Below are positions 41,942 to 51,409 of a stretch of DNA of 64,000 bases, one piece after another. The stretch is from contig JBAUWJ010000279.1 of the NCBI GenBank assembly GCA_049583715.1, positions 1 through 64,000 on the forward strand, read 5' to 3'. Under the pieces are notes generated by a model, which made no database searches, was not told the DNA's origin, and was given only the letters and a program-made list of their open reading frames with translations. Origin of the DNA: JAANXG01 sp049583715 (GTDB lineage: Bacteria; Pseudomonadota; Gammaproteobacteria; Arenicellales; JAANXG01). Numbering within the stretch: position 1 is the first letter of the stretch; each line of letters opens with the position of its first letter. Position numbers and translations under genes: made by a program.

Positions 41942-43375
41942 ATGCGAACCATGGCCGGCCCGCAGCTCAAGTTTCGGCACTGGCTGCCCGTGCTGCTAAT
42001 CGCGGGGGGACTGGCAACCCTGCCCCTGTTCATGGTGCTCGACCGCCATCCAGTCGCCGATATTGCCCACGTCAAGCGCACGGGCAAGCTTCGGGTGCTC
42101 ACGATCGAGGGACCGACCACCTATTACCGGACGCCCGATGGCCCGTCGGGCTTCGAGTACGACCTTCTCAACGCCTTCGCGAAGAAGCTCGGCGTGCGCC
42201 TCGAGCTGGATGTTGCGGACAGCCTCGCCTCCATCTTCCCCCGGTTGCTGCGGGGGGACGCCAACTTCGCCGCCGCGGCTTTGAACGTCACCCCGGCTCG
42301 TGAGCAGATAGTGCGCTTCTCGATGCCGTACGAAACCATCAACACACGGGTAATCTACAGGCTTGGAGATCCCCGGCCTCAAGGGCTTCAGGACCTGGTC
42401 GGCCGGCGGGTCGTGGTACCGGCGGGCAGTGTCTACGCCCAGTTCCTGAGAGCCAGTCGGGCAGCGCATCCCGGACTTCGCTGGTCCGAGACCAGCAGCG
42501 AGACGCCGGAGGATCTTCTCGACGACGTCTGGGAACGGAACATCGACGTCACCTTCTCTCCTTCCAACCTGTTCACCATCGTCCGCCAGTACCAGCCCGA
42601 CCTTCGAATCGGTTTCAGCCTGCCATCGAAGAGCCAGTTGGCCTGGGCGTTCCGGCCGGACGGCGATGACACGCTGGTTCGTGCCGCCAACGACTTCCTG
42701 GAAGAGATGCGCCGCAGCGGCGAGCTGGCCCGCCTGATCGATAGATATTACGGCCCGGCCAGCAAGTTCGATTACGTGAACGTCAAGACCTTCCGGCAGC
42801 GGATCGGGGCCGTCCTCCCCCGCTACGAGCAGCTCTTCAAACGTGCGGCGGCGGAGAACGATCTCGACTGGCGCCTGCTCGCCGCCCAGTCGTACCAGGA
42901 GTCCTACTGGGAGCCCGGAGCGGTGTCGCCGACCGGGGTACGCGGATTGATGCAGCTCACCGAGGCCACGGCCAGCCTCATAGAAGTAAAGGACCGCTCC
43001 GACCCCCGACAGAGTGTCCTTGGCGGCGCCCGCTACCTCCACAGCATTGTTCAGCGTATCGATGGCTCCGCTCCCGAGCCCGATCGCACCTGGCTCGCCC
43101 TGGCGGCCTACAACGTGGGCCTGGGGCACCTTCTGGACGCGCAGCGTCTGGCACGCGAGCAGCACAAGAACCCGGACCAGTGGGCGGACGTCAAGACGAC
43201 GCTGCCGCTCCTGACGGACCCCGAATGGTACAAGAAGACGAAGCACGGCTTTGCACGGGGTAACGAGGCGGTCGCCTACGTCACCAGGATCCGCACCTTC
43301 TTTGACATACTCGCCAGGCTCGAGCCCGACCCGTTGAAGGCGAATGACATGAAGATGGACGTGCCCGCTCTGTAG
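41942..43375 (+). CDS. mltF: Membrane-bound lytic murein transglycosylase F
   Basis: A 477-residue envelope enzyme. An N-terminal membrane or signal segment (WLPVLLIAGGLATLPLFMVL) leads into an SBP_bac_3-like domain (LRVLTIEGPTTYYRTPDGPSGFEYDLLNAFAKKLG) and a C-terminal SLT domain with catalytic Glu in QSYQESYWEPGAVSPTGVRGLMQL near 325, then ALAAYNVGLGHLLDA. It cleaves glycan strands of peptidoglycan to 1,6-anhydro ends. ATG at 41942 or 41951 is possible; ribosome sites are weak for both. It converges on tadA, as in Pseudomonas. Confidence 0.95.
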   Translation: MRTMAGPQLKFRHWLPVLLIAGGLATLPLFMVLDRHPVADIAHVKRTGKLRVLTIEGPTTYYRTPDGPSGFEYDLLNAFAKKLGVRLELDVADSLASIFPRLLRGDANFAAAALNVTPAREQIVRFSMPYETINTRVIYRLGDPRPQGLQDLVGRRVVVPAGSVYAQFLRASRAAHPGLRWSETSSETPEDLLDDVWERNIDVTFSPSNLFTIVRQYQPDLRIGFSLPSKSQLAWAFRPDGDDTLVRAANDFLEEMRRSGELARLIDRYYGPASKFDYVNVKTFRQRIGAVLPRYEQLFKRAAAENDLDWRLLAAQSYQESYWEPGAVSPTGVRGLMQLTEATASLIEVKDRSDPRQSVLGGARYLHSIVQRIDGSAPEPDRTWLALAAYNVGLGHLLDAQRLAREQHKNPDQWADVKTTLPLLTDPEWYKKTKHGFARGNEAVAYVTRIRTFFDILARLEPDPLKANDMKMDVPAL

Positions 43376-43387
43376 CGCTCTTCGTGC

Positions 43388-43855
43388 TTACCTGTTCTTC
43401 TTTCGTTTCTCCAGGAAGAATTCGCTCAGCAGCTGCCCGCAGGACTCCCGCAGGACTCCGCCCGTCACCAGGCTACGATGGTTGAACAGCCGCGGTTTGA
43501 AGAGATCCGTGACGCTGCCCGCCGCACCGGACTTGTCGTCGAAGGCGCCGAATACGAGCCGCTTGATCCGGGCGTTGACGACGGCCCCCGCGCACATCGG
43601 GCAGGGCTCCAGGGTGACGTAGAGGGTCGTTCCCGGTAAGCGATAGTTCGACTTGCGGGCGGCGGCTTGCCGGATGGCCAGGATCTCGGCATGGGCCGTC
43701 GGATCGTCCAGGGACACCGGCGAATTGAAACCCTCGCCGATCACCTCGCCGTCTTCCACCAGCACCGCGCCGACGGGCACCTCTCCACGCTCCCGGCCGA
43801 GCCGCGCCAGAGCCAGGGCGTGCTCCATCCAGTGTTTGTCCGTCTCTACTCCCAC
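43388..43855 (-). CDS. tadA: tRNA adenosine(34) deaminase
   Basis: Converts A34 to inosine in tRNA-Arg(ACG), the tRNA encoded at the left edge of this window. The 155-residue zinc enzyme has TAHAEILAIRQAA (zinc His and catalytic Glu) and PCPMCAG (two zinc Cys). A GTG at 43855, overlapping the guaA end by 10 nt, gives the usual short stretch before WMEHALALA; the alternative ATG at 43828 would remove nine residues. The C-terminus ends in a basic KKRKKNR-like tail (EKRKKNR). Confidence 0.94.
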   Translation of the reverse strand: MGVETDKHWMEHALALARLGRERGEVPVGAVLVEDGEVIGEGFNSPVSLDDPTAHAEILAIRQAAARKSNYRLPGTTLYVTLEPCPMCAGAVVNARIKRLVFGAFDDKSGAAGSVTDLFKPRLFNHRSLVTGGVLRESCGQLLSEFFLEKRKKNR

Positions 43856-45420
43856 TCGATGGTGGCCGGCGGCTTGCTCGATATGTCGTAAGTCACCCTG
43901 CTGATTCCGGGCACCTCGTTGATGATGCGGTTGGATACCCGCGCCAGAAGATCGTAGGGAAGCTGGGCCCATCGTGCGGTCATGAAATCCGTGGTCTCCA
44001 CCGCGCGCAGCGCGATCACGTGCTCATAGGCGCGATTGTCCCCCACGACGCCGACCGACTTGACCGGCAGGAACACCGCGAAGGCCTGGCTGACCTTGTC
44101 GTACCAGTCGCTTTGGCGCAGCTCGCTGATGAAGATGTGATCCGCCAGGCGCAGGGTGTCGGCGTAGTCCCGGCGCACCTCGCCGAGTATCCGCACCCCG
44201 AGGCCCGGCCCGGGAAACGGGTGGCGCATCACCATGTGCTCCGGCAGCCCCAGGGTGAGGCCGACCCGCCGCACCTCGTCCTTGAACAGCTCCCGGAGCG
44301 GCTCGAGCAGCTCGAGCCGCATGTCCTCGGGGAGACCGCCGACGTTGTGATGGGATTTGATCACCTGCGCCGTGCCGGTCTTCGCCGCCGCGGACTCGAT
44401 GACGTCCGGGTAGATCGTGCCCTGGGCCAGCCATCGCGCGTCGGCAATCTTTCCGGCCTCCCGCTCGAACACCCGGATGAAGACGTTGCCGATGGCCTTG
44501 CGCTTCTCCTCCGGGTCCGAGACTCCCTTCAGGTGTTCGAGGAACTCGTCCCCCGCATCCACCCTGATCACCCGGATACCCATGTGCTCGGCGAATGTCG
44601 ACATGACCTCGCCTGCTTCGTTCAGGCGCAGTAAGCCGTTGTCGACGAATATGCACGTCAGTTGATCGCCGATGGCCTCATGCAGCAGCGCCGCAACCAC
44701 GCTCGAATCCACGCCGCCCGACAGGCCCAGTATCACCCTCTCGGCGCCGACCGTCCGCCGGATGTCGCTCACAGTCTGGTCCACGATATTCGCGGGGGTC
44801 CAGTCGGGTCGGCAGCCGCAGACATGGATCACGAAATTGAAGAGAATCCGGTCGCCGTGCTCGGTGTGCGTCACCTCCGGATGGAATTGCAGCCCGTAAA
44901 TCCTTCTGGACTCGTCGCAAATGGCCGCGTGGGGCGAGTTGTCGCTGACCGCGACCGTCGTGAACCCCGGTGGAAGCTCCGTGACCGCGTCGCCGTGGCT
45001 CATCCAGACCGAAATGGTCGATGCTCCGGGCGTCGACCCGGCCCCGGAGAGGCCTTCGAACAGCGCGCATTTGCCCTCGAGGCGAACGTCCGCGTGACCG
45101 TATTCGCGCTTTCCGGCCTGTTCGACCGAGCCGCCGAGGGAATCCGCCAGGCACTGCAAACCGTAGCAGATGCCGAGGACCGGCAGGCCGAGGTCGTAAA
45201 GGCCCGCCGCCGGTCTCGGCGCGGGGTCCACGGTAACCGTGGCGGGTCCGCCGGAGAGCACTACACCCTTGGGGCTGAAGGCGTTCACGTCGGCGAGCGA
45301 CATATCCCAGGGATGGATCTCGCAATACACGTTCATCTCGCGGATCCGGCGGGCGATGAGCTGGGTGTACTGCGAGCCGAAGTCCAGGATCAGGATTCGA
45401 TCCACGTATCCCGACATCAT
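43846..45420 (-). CDS. guaA: GMP synthase (glutamine-hydrolysing)
   Basis: Aminates XMP to GMP. The 524-residue protein has a class I amidotransferase domain (DFGSQYTQLIARRIRE; nucleophile Cys in LGICYGLQ; FHPEVTHTEHG), an ATP-pyrophosphatase domain (ILGLSGGVDSSVVAALL) and the C-terminal dimerisation domain ending DISSKPPATIEWE. It follows guaB by 73 nt, the standard guaBA operon, with tadA overlapping its 3' end. Confidence 0.98.
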   Translation of the reverse strand: MMSGYVDRILILDFGSQYTQLIARRIREMNVYCEIHPWDMSLADVNAFSPKGVVLSGGPATVTVDPAPRPAAGLYDLGLPVLGICYGLQCLADSLGGSVEQAGKREYGHADVRLEGKCALFEGLSGAGSTPGASTISVWMSHGDAVTELPPGFTTVAVSDNSPHAAICDESRRIYGLQFHPEVTHTEHGDRILFNFVIHVCGCRPDWTPANIVDQTVSDIRRTVGAERVILGLSGGVDSSVVAALLHEAIGDQLTCIFVDNGLLRLNEAGEVMSTFAEHMGIRVIRVDAGDEFLEHLKGVSDPEEKRKAIGNVFIRVFEREAGKIADARWLAQGTIYPDVIESAAAKTGTAQVIKSHHNVGGLPEDMRLELLEPLRELFKDEVRRVGLTLGLPEHMVMRHPFPGPGLGVRILGEVRRDYADTLRLADHIFISELRQSDWYDKVSQAFAVFLPVKSVGVVGDNRAYEHVIALRAVETTDFMTARWAQLPYDLLARVSNRIINEVPGISRVTYDISSKPPATIEWE

Positions 45421-45493
45421 GCGTACCGGCAGGCCGGGCCGGGAACCCGTCCGGCTGCCCTGCCCGAAGCTGGGAAAGGCCTCCCGGGCCTCG

Positions 45494-46966
45494 TCATTTG
45501 CTGTTGCTGATCTGGTAGTTGGGCGCCTCTTTGACGATCGTCACGTCATGCACGTGACTCTCGCGGATACCGGCGTTGGTGATCCTGACGAATCTCGTTC
45601 GCGTACGCAGGTCCTCCAGCGTAGCGCTGCCCGTGTATCCCATGCTCGCTCGTACGCCGCCGATGAGCTGGTGGATGATATTGACGGCGGGGCCCTTATA
45701 GGGCACACGGCCCTCGATCCCCTCCGGCACCAGCTTCTGGGGATTGTCGGTGCCTTCCTGAAAGTAGCGGTCACGGGAGCCTGTTTCCATCGCGCCCAGC
45801 GACCCCATGCCGCGATAGGACTTGTACGAGCGGCCCTGGTAGATCTCTATCTCCCCGGGCGCTTCCTCGGTGCCCCCGAGCAGGCCGCCCACCATGACGC
45901 TGTGCGCGCCCGCGGCGATAGCCTTGGCGATATCACCCGAAAAACGGATGCCTCCGTCCGCGATGACGGGGATGCCTTCCGGCCCCGCTACGCTCACCAC
46001 ATCCATGACGGCGGTGACCTGCGGCACACCGACCCCGGCCACCATGCGCGTCGTGCAGATCGAGCCCGGTCCAATGCCGACCTTCAAGGCGTCCACTCCC
46101 ACGTCGATGAGGTCGCGCGCGGCTTCCGGCGTGGCGATGTTGCCGGCGACCACCTGCAGCTCGCCGTACTGTCTCTTGATCAAACGCACCCGGTCTATGA
46201 CGCTGTTCGAGTGCCCGTGGGCCGTATCGACCACGATCGCATCGATCCCTTCCTGCACCAGGATGTCGACACGCTCCTCGGTGTCGGCGCCGACGCCGAC
46301 GGCAGCGGCCACCAGCAGGCGGCCATCCGCGTCCTTGCAGGCGTTGGGATGCTCGGTGGATTTCTGGATGTCCTTGACGGTGATCAGCCCCTTGAGACCG
46401 AAGTCGTCGTCGACCACCAGGATTTTCTCTATCCTGTGGGCGTGCAGCAGCCGCTCGATCTCCTTCCTCGAGGCGCCTTCCTTCACGGTGACGAGCTTTT
46501 CGCGCGGCGTCATCACACTGCGAACGGGCTCGTTCATGCGCGTCTCGAAGCGCAGGTCGCGGTTGGTGACGATGCCCGCCAGACCCCCGCCATCCAGGAC
46601 GGGCACGCCGGAGATATGATGTCTCCTGGTCAGCGCCAGCACCTCGGCGATGCTCGTCGAGGCATCCACCGTGATCGGGTCGATGATCACGCCGGTCTCG
46701 TATTTCTTCACCCGACGCACCTCTTCGCCCTGGCGGGCGGGCTTCATATTGCGGTGGATCACTCCGATACCGCCTTCCTGGGCGAGGCAGATGGCGGTGT
46801 CCGCCTCCGTAACCGTGTCCATGGCCGCCGAGACCAGGGGTATGTGGAGGGTGAGGGAGCGCGTGAAGCGGGTATCCAGGGATACCTGGTGGGGAAGGAC
46901 ATCCGACGCCGCCGGCACCAGCAGGACGTCATCGAACGTCAAAGCTTCATTTATAGTATGTTCCAT
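45494..46966 (-). CDS. guaB: Inosine-5'-monophosphate dehydrogenase
   Basis: Oxidises IMP to XMP, the committed step to GMP. The 490-residue barrel has EALTFDDVLLVPA at the start, two CBS domains between about 95 and 205, the catalytic loop GPGSICTTRMVAGVGVPQ and the flap region GYTGSATLEDLR. The start MEHTINEALTF at 46966 is fixed by homology; 43 upstream in-frame residues cross the promoter. There is no Shine-Dalgarno, and a near-consensus promoter abuts the ATG, so the mRNA is probably leaderless. Confidence 0.98.
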   Translation of the reverse strand: MEHTINEALTFDDVLLVPAASDVLPHQVSLDTRFTRSLTLHIPLVSAAMDTVTEADTAICLAQEGGIGVIHRNMKPARQGEEVRRVKKYETGVIIDPITVDASTSIAEVLALTRRHHISGVPVLDGGGLAGIVTNRDLRFETRMNEPVRSVMTPREKLVTVKEGASRKEIERLLHAHRIEKILVVDDDFGLKGLITVKDIQKSTEHPNACKDADGRLLVAAAVGVGADTEERVDILVQEGIDAIVVDTAHGHSNSVIDRVRLIKRQYGELQVVAGNIATPEAARDLIDVGVDALKVGIGPGSICTTRMVAGVGVPQVTAVMDVVSVAGPEGIPVIADGGIRFSGDIAKAIAAGAHSVMVGGLLGGTEEAPGEIEIYQGRSYKSYRGMGSLGAMETGSRDRYFQEGTDNPQKLVPEGIEGRVPYKGPAVNIIHQLIGGVRASMGYTGSATLEDLRTRTRFVRITNAGIRESHVHDVTIVKEAPNYQISNSK

Positions 46967-46973
46967 TGGCGGA

Positions 46974-47002
46974 TTATACGGAAAATCATTCGACGTGTTA
47001 AC
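46974..47002 (-). promoter_or_regulatory. Near-consensus sigma-70 promoter of guaB
   Basis: TTAACA (47002-46997), exactly 17 bp, TATAAT (46979-46974). The expected start (+1) is at 46967, one base before the ATG at 46966. No GG-rich ribosome site exists in this interval. Confidence 0.85.
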
Positions 47003-47130
47003 TTTCGCCCACCGCTCCTCTCGAACGAGGTTCGGTCGGTGCAGGCCCATACGTAGTCGAGTCGTGGCACGTATGGTCGATGCCTGTTGGATCACCTACA
47101 GACAACCCGAGATTATTCGCAACGCCGCCC

Positions 47131-48501
47131 ATGCGCGAATTTCCAGCCGCCACCCCCAGCGATCGGCCCCGGCGCGAGGTCTTCTCCGTGTCGGCCCTGA
47201 ACCGCCGCCTCAAGGACCTGCTCGAGAGCGGGTTTCCCCAAGTGTGGGTGGAAGGCGAGATCTCGAACCTCTCGCGCCCCGGCTCGGGGCACGTCTATTT
47301 CTCGCTCAAGGACGACCGGGGCCAGATACGCTGCGCGCTGTTCCGCGGCCGCGGCCAGTACGTCAACGTGGATCTCATCGACGGTGCCCGGGTGCTGGTG
47401 CGGGCGAGACTGACCCTGTACGAGCTTCGCGGCGACGTTCAACTGGTCGTGCAGCACGTCGAGGATGCCGGCGAGGGCGCCCTTCGTCGAGCCTTCGAGG
47501 CCCTCAAGCGCAGGCTCCGGGACGAGGGGCTGTTCGACGAACGGCACAAGCAGCAGATCCCGGTGCTACCGGCAAGAGTCGGTATCATCACCTCCCCCAC
47601 CGGTGCCGCCGTACGCGACATCCTCGCGACCTTTCGGCGCCGATTCCCGGCGATCCCCTTGCTGATACACCCGGTTTCGGTGCAGGGCTTCAAGGCTGTC
47701 GACGAGATCTGCGAGGCGCTGCGCATCGCGTCGGGGCGGCGCGAATGTGACGTATTGATACTCGCCCGCGGCGGGGGCTCGCTGGAAGACCTCCAGGCTT
47801 TCAACGACGAGCGGGTGGCACGGGCGGTCTTCCAGTGCACCGTCCCGGTGGTGTGCGGGGTGGGCCACGAAACGGATTTGACGATCTGCGATTTCGTTGC
47901 CGACCGGCGTGCGCCCACTCCCACGGCCGCGGCCGAGCTGGTCAGCCCGAACGCGCAGGAATGGCTCCAGAATGTGTCGCAGATGGGCGCGCGGCTCGCG
48001 ACTCTCGTGAGCCGCCGGCTCGAGCAGATGTCCCAGCACGTGGACTGGCTGAGCCGTCTCATCACCCACCCGCGGCGCCAGCTACGCGCCCGCGGCGACC
48101 GACTGCAGGCCTCTTTCAACGCCCTCACCGGGGCAATGCGCTCGGAGCTGCAAGCGCACAGGCTCCATGCAATGTCGGTGTCCAACCGGTTGATCCACGA
48201 CAACCCCGGCGCGCGCGCGGCATCGCTTTCCCATCGCGTCGCCCTGCTCGAGGAGCGCGCCCGCCAGCGAATACGCCTCGGCCAGACCACTCGCCGGCAG
48301 CGGCTCGAGCACGCCGTGTCTCGACTGAACGGCCTCAGTCCGCTCGCCGTACTGGGACGCGGATACGCCGTCGTCACCGACCCGCGATCCCGTAAGCTGA
48401 TCAAGAGCGTCGACCAGACGGCGGTCGAAGGCGATGTCGACGTCCGTCTCCTGGACGGCAGCCTCGGATGCGTCGTCAAGAGCAAGAGACCCAATGACTG
48501 A
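47131..48501 (+). CDS. xseA: Exodeoxyribonuclease VII large subunit
   Basis: A 456-residue single-strand DNA exonuclease subunit. It shows the N-terminal OB fold (VFSVSALNRRLKDLLESGFPQVWVEGEISN; GHVYFSLKD), the catalytic region with GIITSPTGAAVRDIL, LARGGGSLEDLQAFNDE and CGVGHETDLTICDFVADRRAPTPTAAAE, a coiled-coil region and the C-terminal LGRGYAVV. ATG at 47131 is preferred; ATG at 47080 would add 17 residues. It is divergent from guaB, as in Pseudomonas. xseB is not in the window. Confidence 0.95.
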   Translation: MREFPAATPSDRPRREVFSVSALNRRLKDLLESGFPQVWVEGEISNLSRPGSGHVYFSLKDDRGQIRCALFRGRGQYVNVDLIDGARVLVRARLTLYELRGDVQLVVQHVEDAGEGALRRAFEALKRRLRDEGLFDERHKQQIPVLPARVGIITSPTGAAVRDILATFRRRFPAIPLLIHPVSVQGFKAVDEICEALRIASGRRECDVLILARGGGSLEDLQAFNDERVARAVFQCTVPVVCGVGHETDLTICDFVADRRAPTPTAAAELVSPNAQEWLQNVSQMGARLATLVSRRLEQMSQHVDWLSRLITHPRRQLRARGDRLQASFNALTGAMRSELQAHRLHAMSVSNRLIHDNPGARAASLSHRVALLEERARQRIRLGQTTRRQRLEHAVSRLNGLSPLAVLGRGYAVVTDPRSRKLIKSVDQTAVEGDVDVRLLDGSLGCVVKSKRPND

Positions 48502-49360
48502 CCGGGAATCGCGAGCGTGCGGCCGAGCGTCCGTTGCGCGTCGCGGGCGATGGTTTACCGCCGCGGCAGTGCTGCTGCTGTGCTGTGTTCCGTGCGCGGC
48601 CCAGGTCACGCTCGACTCGGTGCCCGGAGGGCTGACGGAGATTCCCCTCGGCCCCCTGGATCGTCCCCGCCCAAGCGCGTACTTCGGTGAGAAACGCATC
48701 CTGGTGATGCCGTTCGCGAAACAGTGGGTGGGCCTGGTAGGGTTGCCGCTGACGCTGGTGCCGGGCGATTTCGTGATTCAGGCCCACCTCGAAAAGGGTG
48801 GGGACGCCATCACGCGCCAGTTCACGGTTTACCCGAGGCGACTCGGCAAGCAGACCGTCGTCGCCGTGCCTGCATCGCCTCTCGACAACCCCGAGATCCC
48901 ATTCAAGTGGCGGGATGCGCTCGATGCGAAGCTGCCCCTTCAGGCGCCGGTGGCCGTCCCGGCGGAGCCTCTCTTCGGCCGCTATCGGCAGGTTTCCGGG
49001 GCCCAGTCCAGCTATGTGAGTTTCGTCTCCTTTCACATCAGATCGGATGTTTCGGTCAAGGCACCCGGCGACGGACGCGTCGCCGCTGTAAAGGTGCACG
49101 GTCCCGGCGCCTACGTCTGGATAGACCACGGCATGTCCTTGTACAGCTGCGTCGGACCGGTACTGCGTCCGCCGTTGCACGAAGGGGACGCCGTCAAGGC
49201 GGGTCAGAGCATCGGCAGGGTGGTGGTGGAGACCGCGGACAAGCCCAGTACGATCTTCTGGGCGGTATACCTGAACGGCGCCGCGGTGGACCCGTTTCTC
49301 GTCTCCAGTATGGAAAAGGCCCGGCTTTCGACTCCCGGGAACGGTACGGGCCCGGGCTGA
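48494..49360 (+). CDS. Degenerate LytM/M23-like periplasmic protein
   Basis: A 288-residue exported protein (hydrophobic segment FTAAAVLLLCCVPCAAQ) with a central beta-rich region and a C-terminal LytM/M23 fold: the first metal motif is recognisable as FHIRSDV and the HG turn as WIDHGMSLYSC, with GDAVKAGQSIG following, but the HxH motif is replaced by TIFWAVYLNG, so the zinc site looks lost. Catalytically dead LytM proteins such as EnvC and NlpD activate AmiA/B/C amidases; amiB is in this window. The start overlaps xseA by 8 nt. Metallopeptidase activity is unlikely, an activator role is inference. Confidence 0.8.
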   Translation: MTDRESRACGRASVARRGRWFTAAAVLLLCCVPCAAQVTLDSVPGGLTEIPLGPLDRPRPSAYFGEKRILVMPFAKQWVGLVGLPLTLVPGDFVIQAHLEKGGDAITRQFTVYPRRLGKQTVVAVPASPLDNPEIPFKWRDALDAKLPLQAPVAVPAEPLFGRYRQVSGAQSSYVSFVSFHIRSDVSVKAPGDGRVAAVKVHGPGAYVWIDHGMSLYSCVGPVLRPPLHEGDAVKAGQSIGRVVVETADKPSTIFWAVYLNGAAVDPFLVSSMEKARLSTPGNGTGPG

Positions 49361-49386
49361 CTCGAGCTGCCGCCGGGCCTGACTGG

Positions 49387-50379
49387 CTACTGCATAGCCG
49401 GAATGGCTTTCGCCTCCCGCTCCAGGTCCGCCTGCACCATCTCCGCGACCAGGCTGTGGAAACCGACCTCCGGGCGCCACCCGAGGGTAGCCTTGGCCTT
49501 CGCGCAGTTGCCCAACAGAACGTCGACTTCGGCCGGCCGGAAGAACCGCTCGTCCACGACCACGAACTGCTCGTAATTCAGTCCGACCTGCTCGAAGGCG
49601 CTCCTGGCGAATTCTCGAACCGAGTGCGCCTCCTCGGACGCGATCAGATAGTCGTCGGGCTCATCCTGTTGCAGCATCGACCACATGGCCTTCACGTAGT
49701 CCCTGGCATGGCCCCAGTCGCGCCTGGCTTCCAGGTTTCCCAGGCGCAGCTCGTTGGCGAGGCCCAGCTTGATCCTGGCGACGTGCCGGGTGATCTTGCG
49801 GGTGACGAATTCGAAACCCCGTATCGGAGATTCATGGTTGTAGAGTATGCCGGACGATGCATGTATCCCGTAGGCTTCCCGGTAGTTCCTGGTCAAGTCG
49901 AAGCCCGCGACCTTCGAGATGCCGTAGGGTGAACGGGGATGAAACGGGGTGTCCTCCGTCTGGGGAACGTCATGGACCTTGCCGAACATCTCGCTGGATC
50001 CGGCGAAGTAGAATCGACAGTCCGGCTGGCACTCCTTGAGCGCGGCCAGAACGTAGTGCGTCCCGTTGATATTCGTGTTCAAGGTGGAGAACTCGTCCTC
50101 GAACGAGTAGCTCACGAAGCTCTGGGCCGCGAGATGATAGAGCTCTTCGGGCTCCACCGTTTGCACAGCCTTGAAAATGCTCGGAAAACTTTCCAAAGAC
50201 GCGGCATGGAGAACGACGTCGTCCAACAGATGCCGGATTCTCCACATGCGGTGATCGGGATCCTCCAGCGCGACGCGCCGCACCAGGCCGTGGACTTCGT
50301 AATTCTTGCCGAGGAGAAATTCCGCCAGGTACGCGCCGTCCTGGCCCGTAATGCCGGTTATCAAGGCGCGCTTAGCCAA
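49387..50379 (-). CDS. gmd: GDP-mannose 4,6-dehydratase-like protein
   Basis: A 330-residue extended SDR of the GMD type: TGITGQDGAYLAEFLLGKNYEVHGLVRR at the cofactor site, SFPSIFKAVQTVEPEELYHLAAQSFV, catalytic SSEMFG and YGISK, and RGFEFVTRKITRHVA near the sugar-nucleotide site. It would make GDP-4-keto-6-deoxymannose for rhamnose, fucose or related sugars. A TTG start at 50379 (AKRALITGITG) is chosen, with GAGG about 9 nt upstream; no ATG fits the family N-terminus. The partner reductase could be the adjacent epimerase or lie outside the window. Confidence 0.88.
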   Translation of the reverse strand: MAKRALITGITGQDGAYLAEFLLGKNYEVHGLVRRVALEDPDHRMWRIRHLLDDVVLHAASLESFPSIFKAVQTVEPEELYHLAAQSFVSYSFEDEFSTLNTNINGTHYVLAALKECQPDCRFYFAGSSEMFGKVHDVPQTEDTPFHPRSPYGISKVAGFDLTRNYREAYGIHASSGILYNHESPIRGFEFVTRKITRHVARIKLGLANELRLGNLEARRDWGHARDYVKAMWSMLQQDEPDDYLIASEEAHSVREFARSAFEQVGLNYEQFVVVDERFFRPAEVDVLLGNCAKAKATLGWRPEVGFHSLVAEMVQADLEREAKAIPAMQ

Positions 50380-50419
50380 CTCAGGATGCCTCTTGTGTGC
50401 TGCGTACTGCGTCGAGTGG

Positions 50420-51409
50420 TTACAGCAGTCCGTGCTCCCGGTACCAGTCGGCCGTCGCCGCTGCGCCGGTCCGGAAATCAACTTCCGCCGAATAGCCTAG
50501 TATCCGCCCCGCTTTATCGCTGGACAAGGTGAAGCTCTTCTTGAAGAAATCCAGGCGGCGCCGGTGCAGTGGCGGTTGGATGCCGAGGGGTCGCAACACG
50601 CCCTCCAGAACGCAGGCTGCGATCGTGAACGGAAACAGCGGCACCCGCCAGGCGGGTACGCTCTTGCCGAGGGCCGCCGCGATCGTGTCGGCCATCTCGC
50701 GGGTGGTCAACGGGCGCTCCCCGGCCAGAAGGAAGACCTCGCCCGGGGCGCCTTCAGCCTCGGAAGCCCTGACCATGCCTTTGATGAGGTCGTCGATATA
50801 CACCAGATGGTGAAGGTTCCGGCCGCTGCCGATCACGAAGAACATTCCCTTGTCGATGGCGCGAAACAGCTTCAGCAGCCTGCGATCCCCGGGTCCGTAC
50901 GTCTCCGAGATCCTGATGGCGACCACGGGCAGCCTGTCGCCGTAGGACAGTACGAGCCGCTCGCCCTCCAGCTTGGTGACGCCGTAGATGTTGTCGGGGG
51001 CGGGGCTCGTGGTCTCGTCGATCACGCCCTCTTTCGAGCCGTACACGCCGATCGTGCTCCCGTGGACGAACCGCCGCACGCCGCTTTCAACGCAGACGTC
51101 GAGCAAGCGCCGGGTCCCTTCGACGTTCACGTCCCGGAAGTGTTGATCCGGAACGTTCGCTTCGTGCTGGGCGGCCGCCAGATGGTAAACGACATCCCGG
51201 CCCTTGACCCGGTCGGCGAGCCGGTCCCGGTCCGCCATCGACACCAGATCCACTTCGATGCCTTCCCGGACGAGGAGGTTCCTGTTGTCCTCCTCGGCGG
51301 CCGTGTTGGCCTGCCCCAGAACGAGCACATCCTGTCCCGCATTCCGGCAATGAAGCGCGAGCCGCGAGCCGATGAAGCCCGTACCGCCTGTGATCAGTGC
51401 CCGTGTCAT
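50420..51409 (-). CDS. NAD-dependent epimerase/dehydratase (extended SDR)
   Basis: A 329-residue sugar-nucleotide-type SDR with ALITGGTGFIGSRLA, VVYHLAAAQHE, catalytic Ser/Thr in HGSTIGVYG and YGVTK. It has the C-terminal substrate domain of extended SDRs. The ATG overlaps the upstream oxidoreductase stop by 4 nt and the gene precedes gmd by 40 nt. It may act as the 4-keto reductase or epimerase after Gmd; product not determinable. Confidence 0.85.
   Translation of the reverse strand: MTRALITGGTGFIGSRLALHCRNAGQDVLVLGQANTAAEEDNRNLLVREGIEVDLVSMADRDRLADRVKGRDVVYHLAAAQHEANVPDQHFRDVNVEGTRRLLDVCVESGVRRFVHGSTIGVYGSKEGVIDETTSPAPDNIYGVTKLEGERLVLSYGDRLPVVAIRISETYGPGDRRLLKLFRAIDKGMFFVIGSGRNLHHLVYIDDLIKGMVRASEAEGAPGEVFLLAGERPLTTREMADTIAAALGKSVPAWRVPLFPFTIAACVLEGVLRPLGIQPPLHRRRLDFFKKSFTLSSDKAGRILGYSAEVDFRTGAAATADWYREHGLL

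Noticed and set aside
45239..47056. 605-codon frame antisense to guaB
   Set aside because: Shadow of guaB and the end of guaA; its product has no family features.
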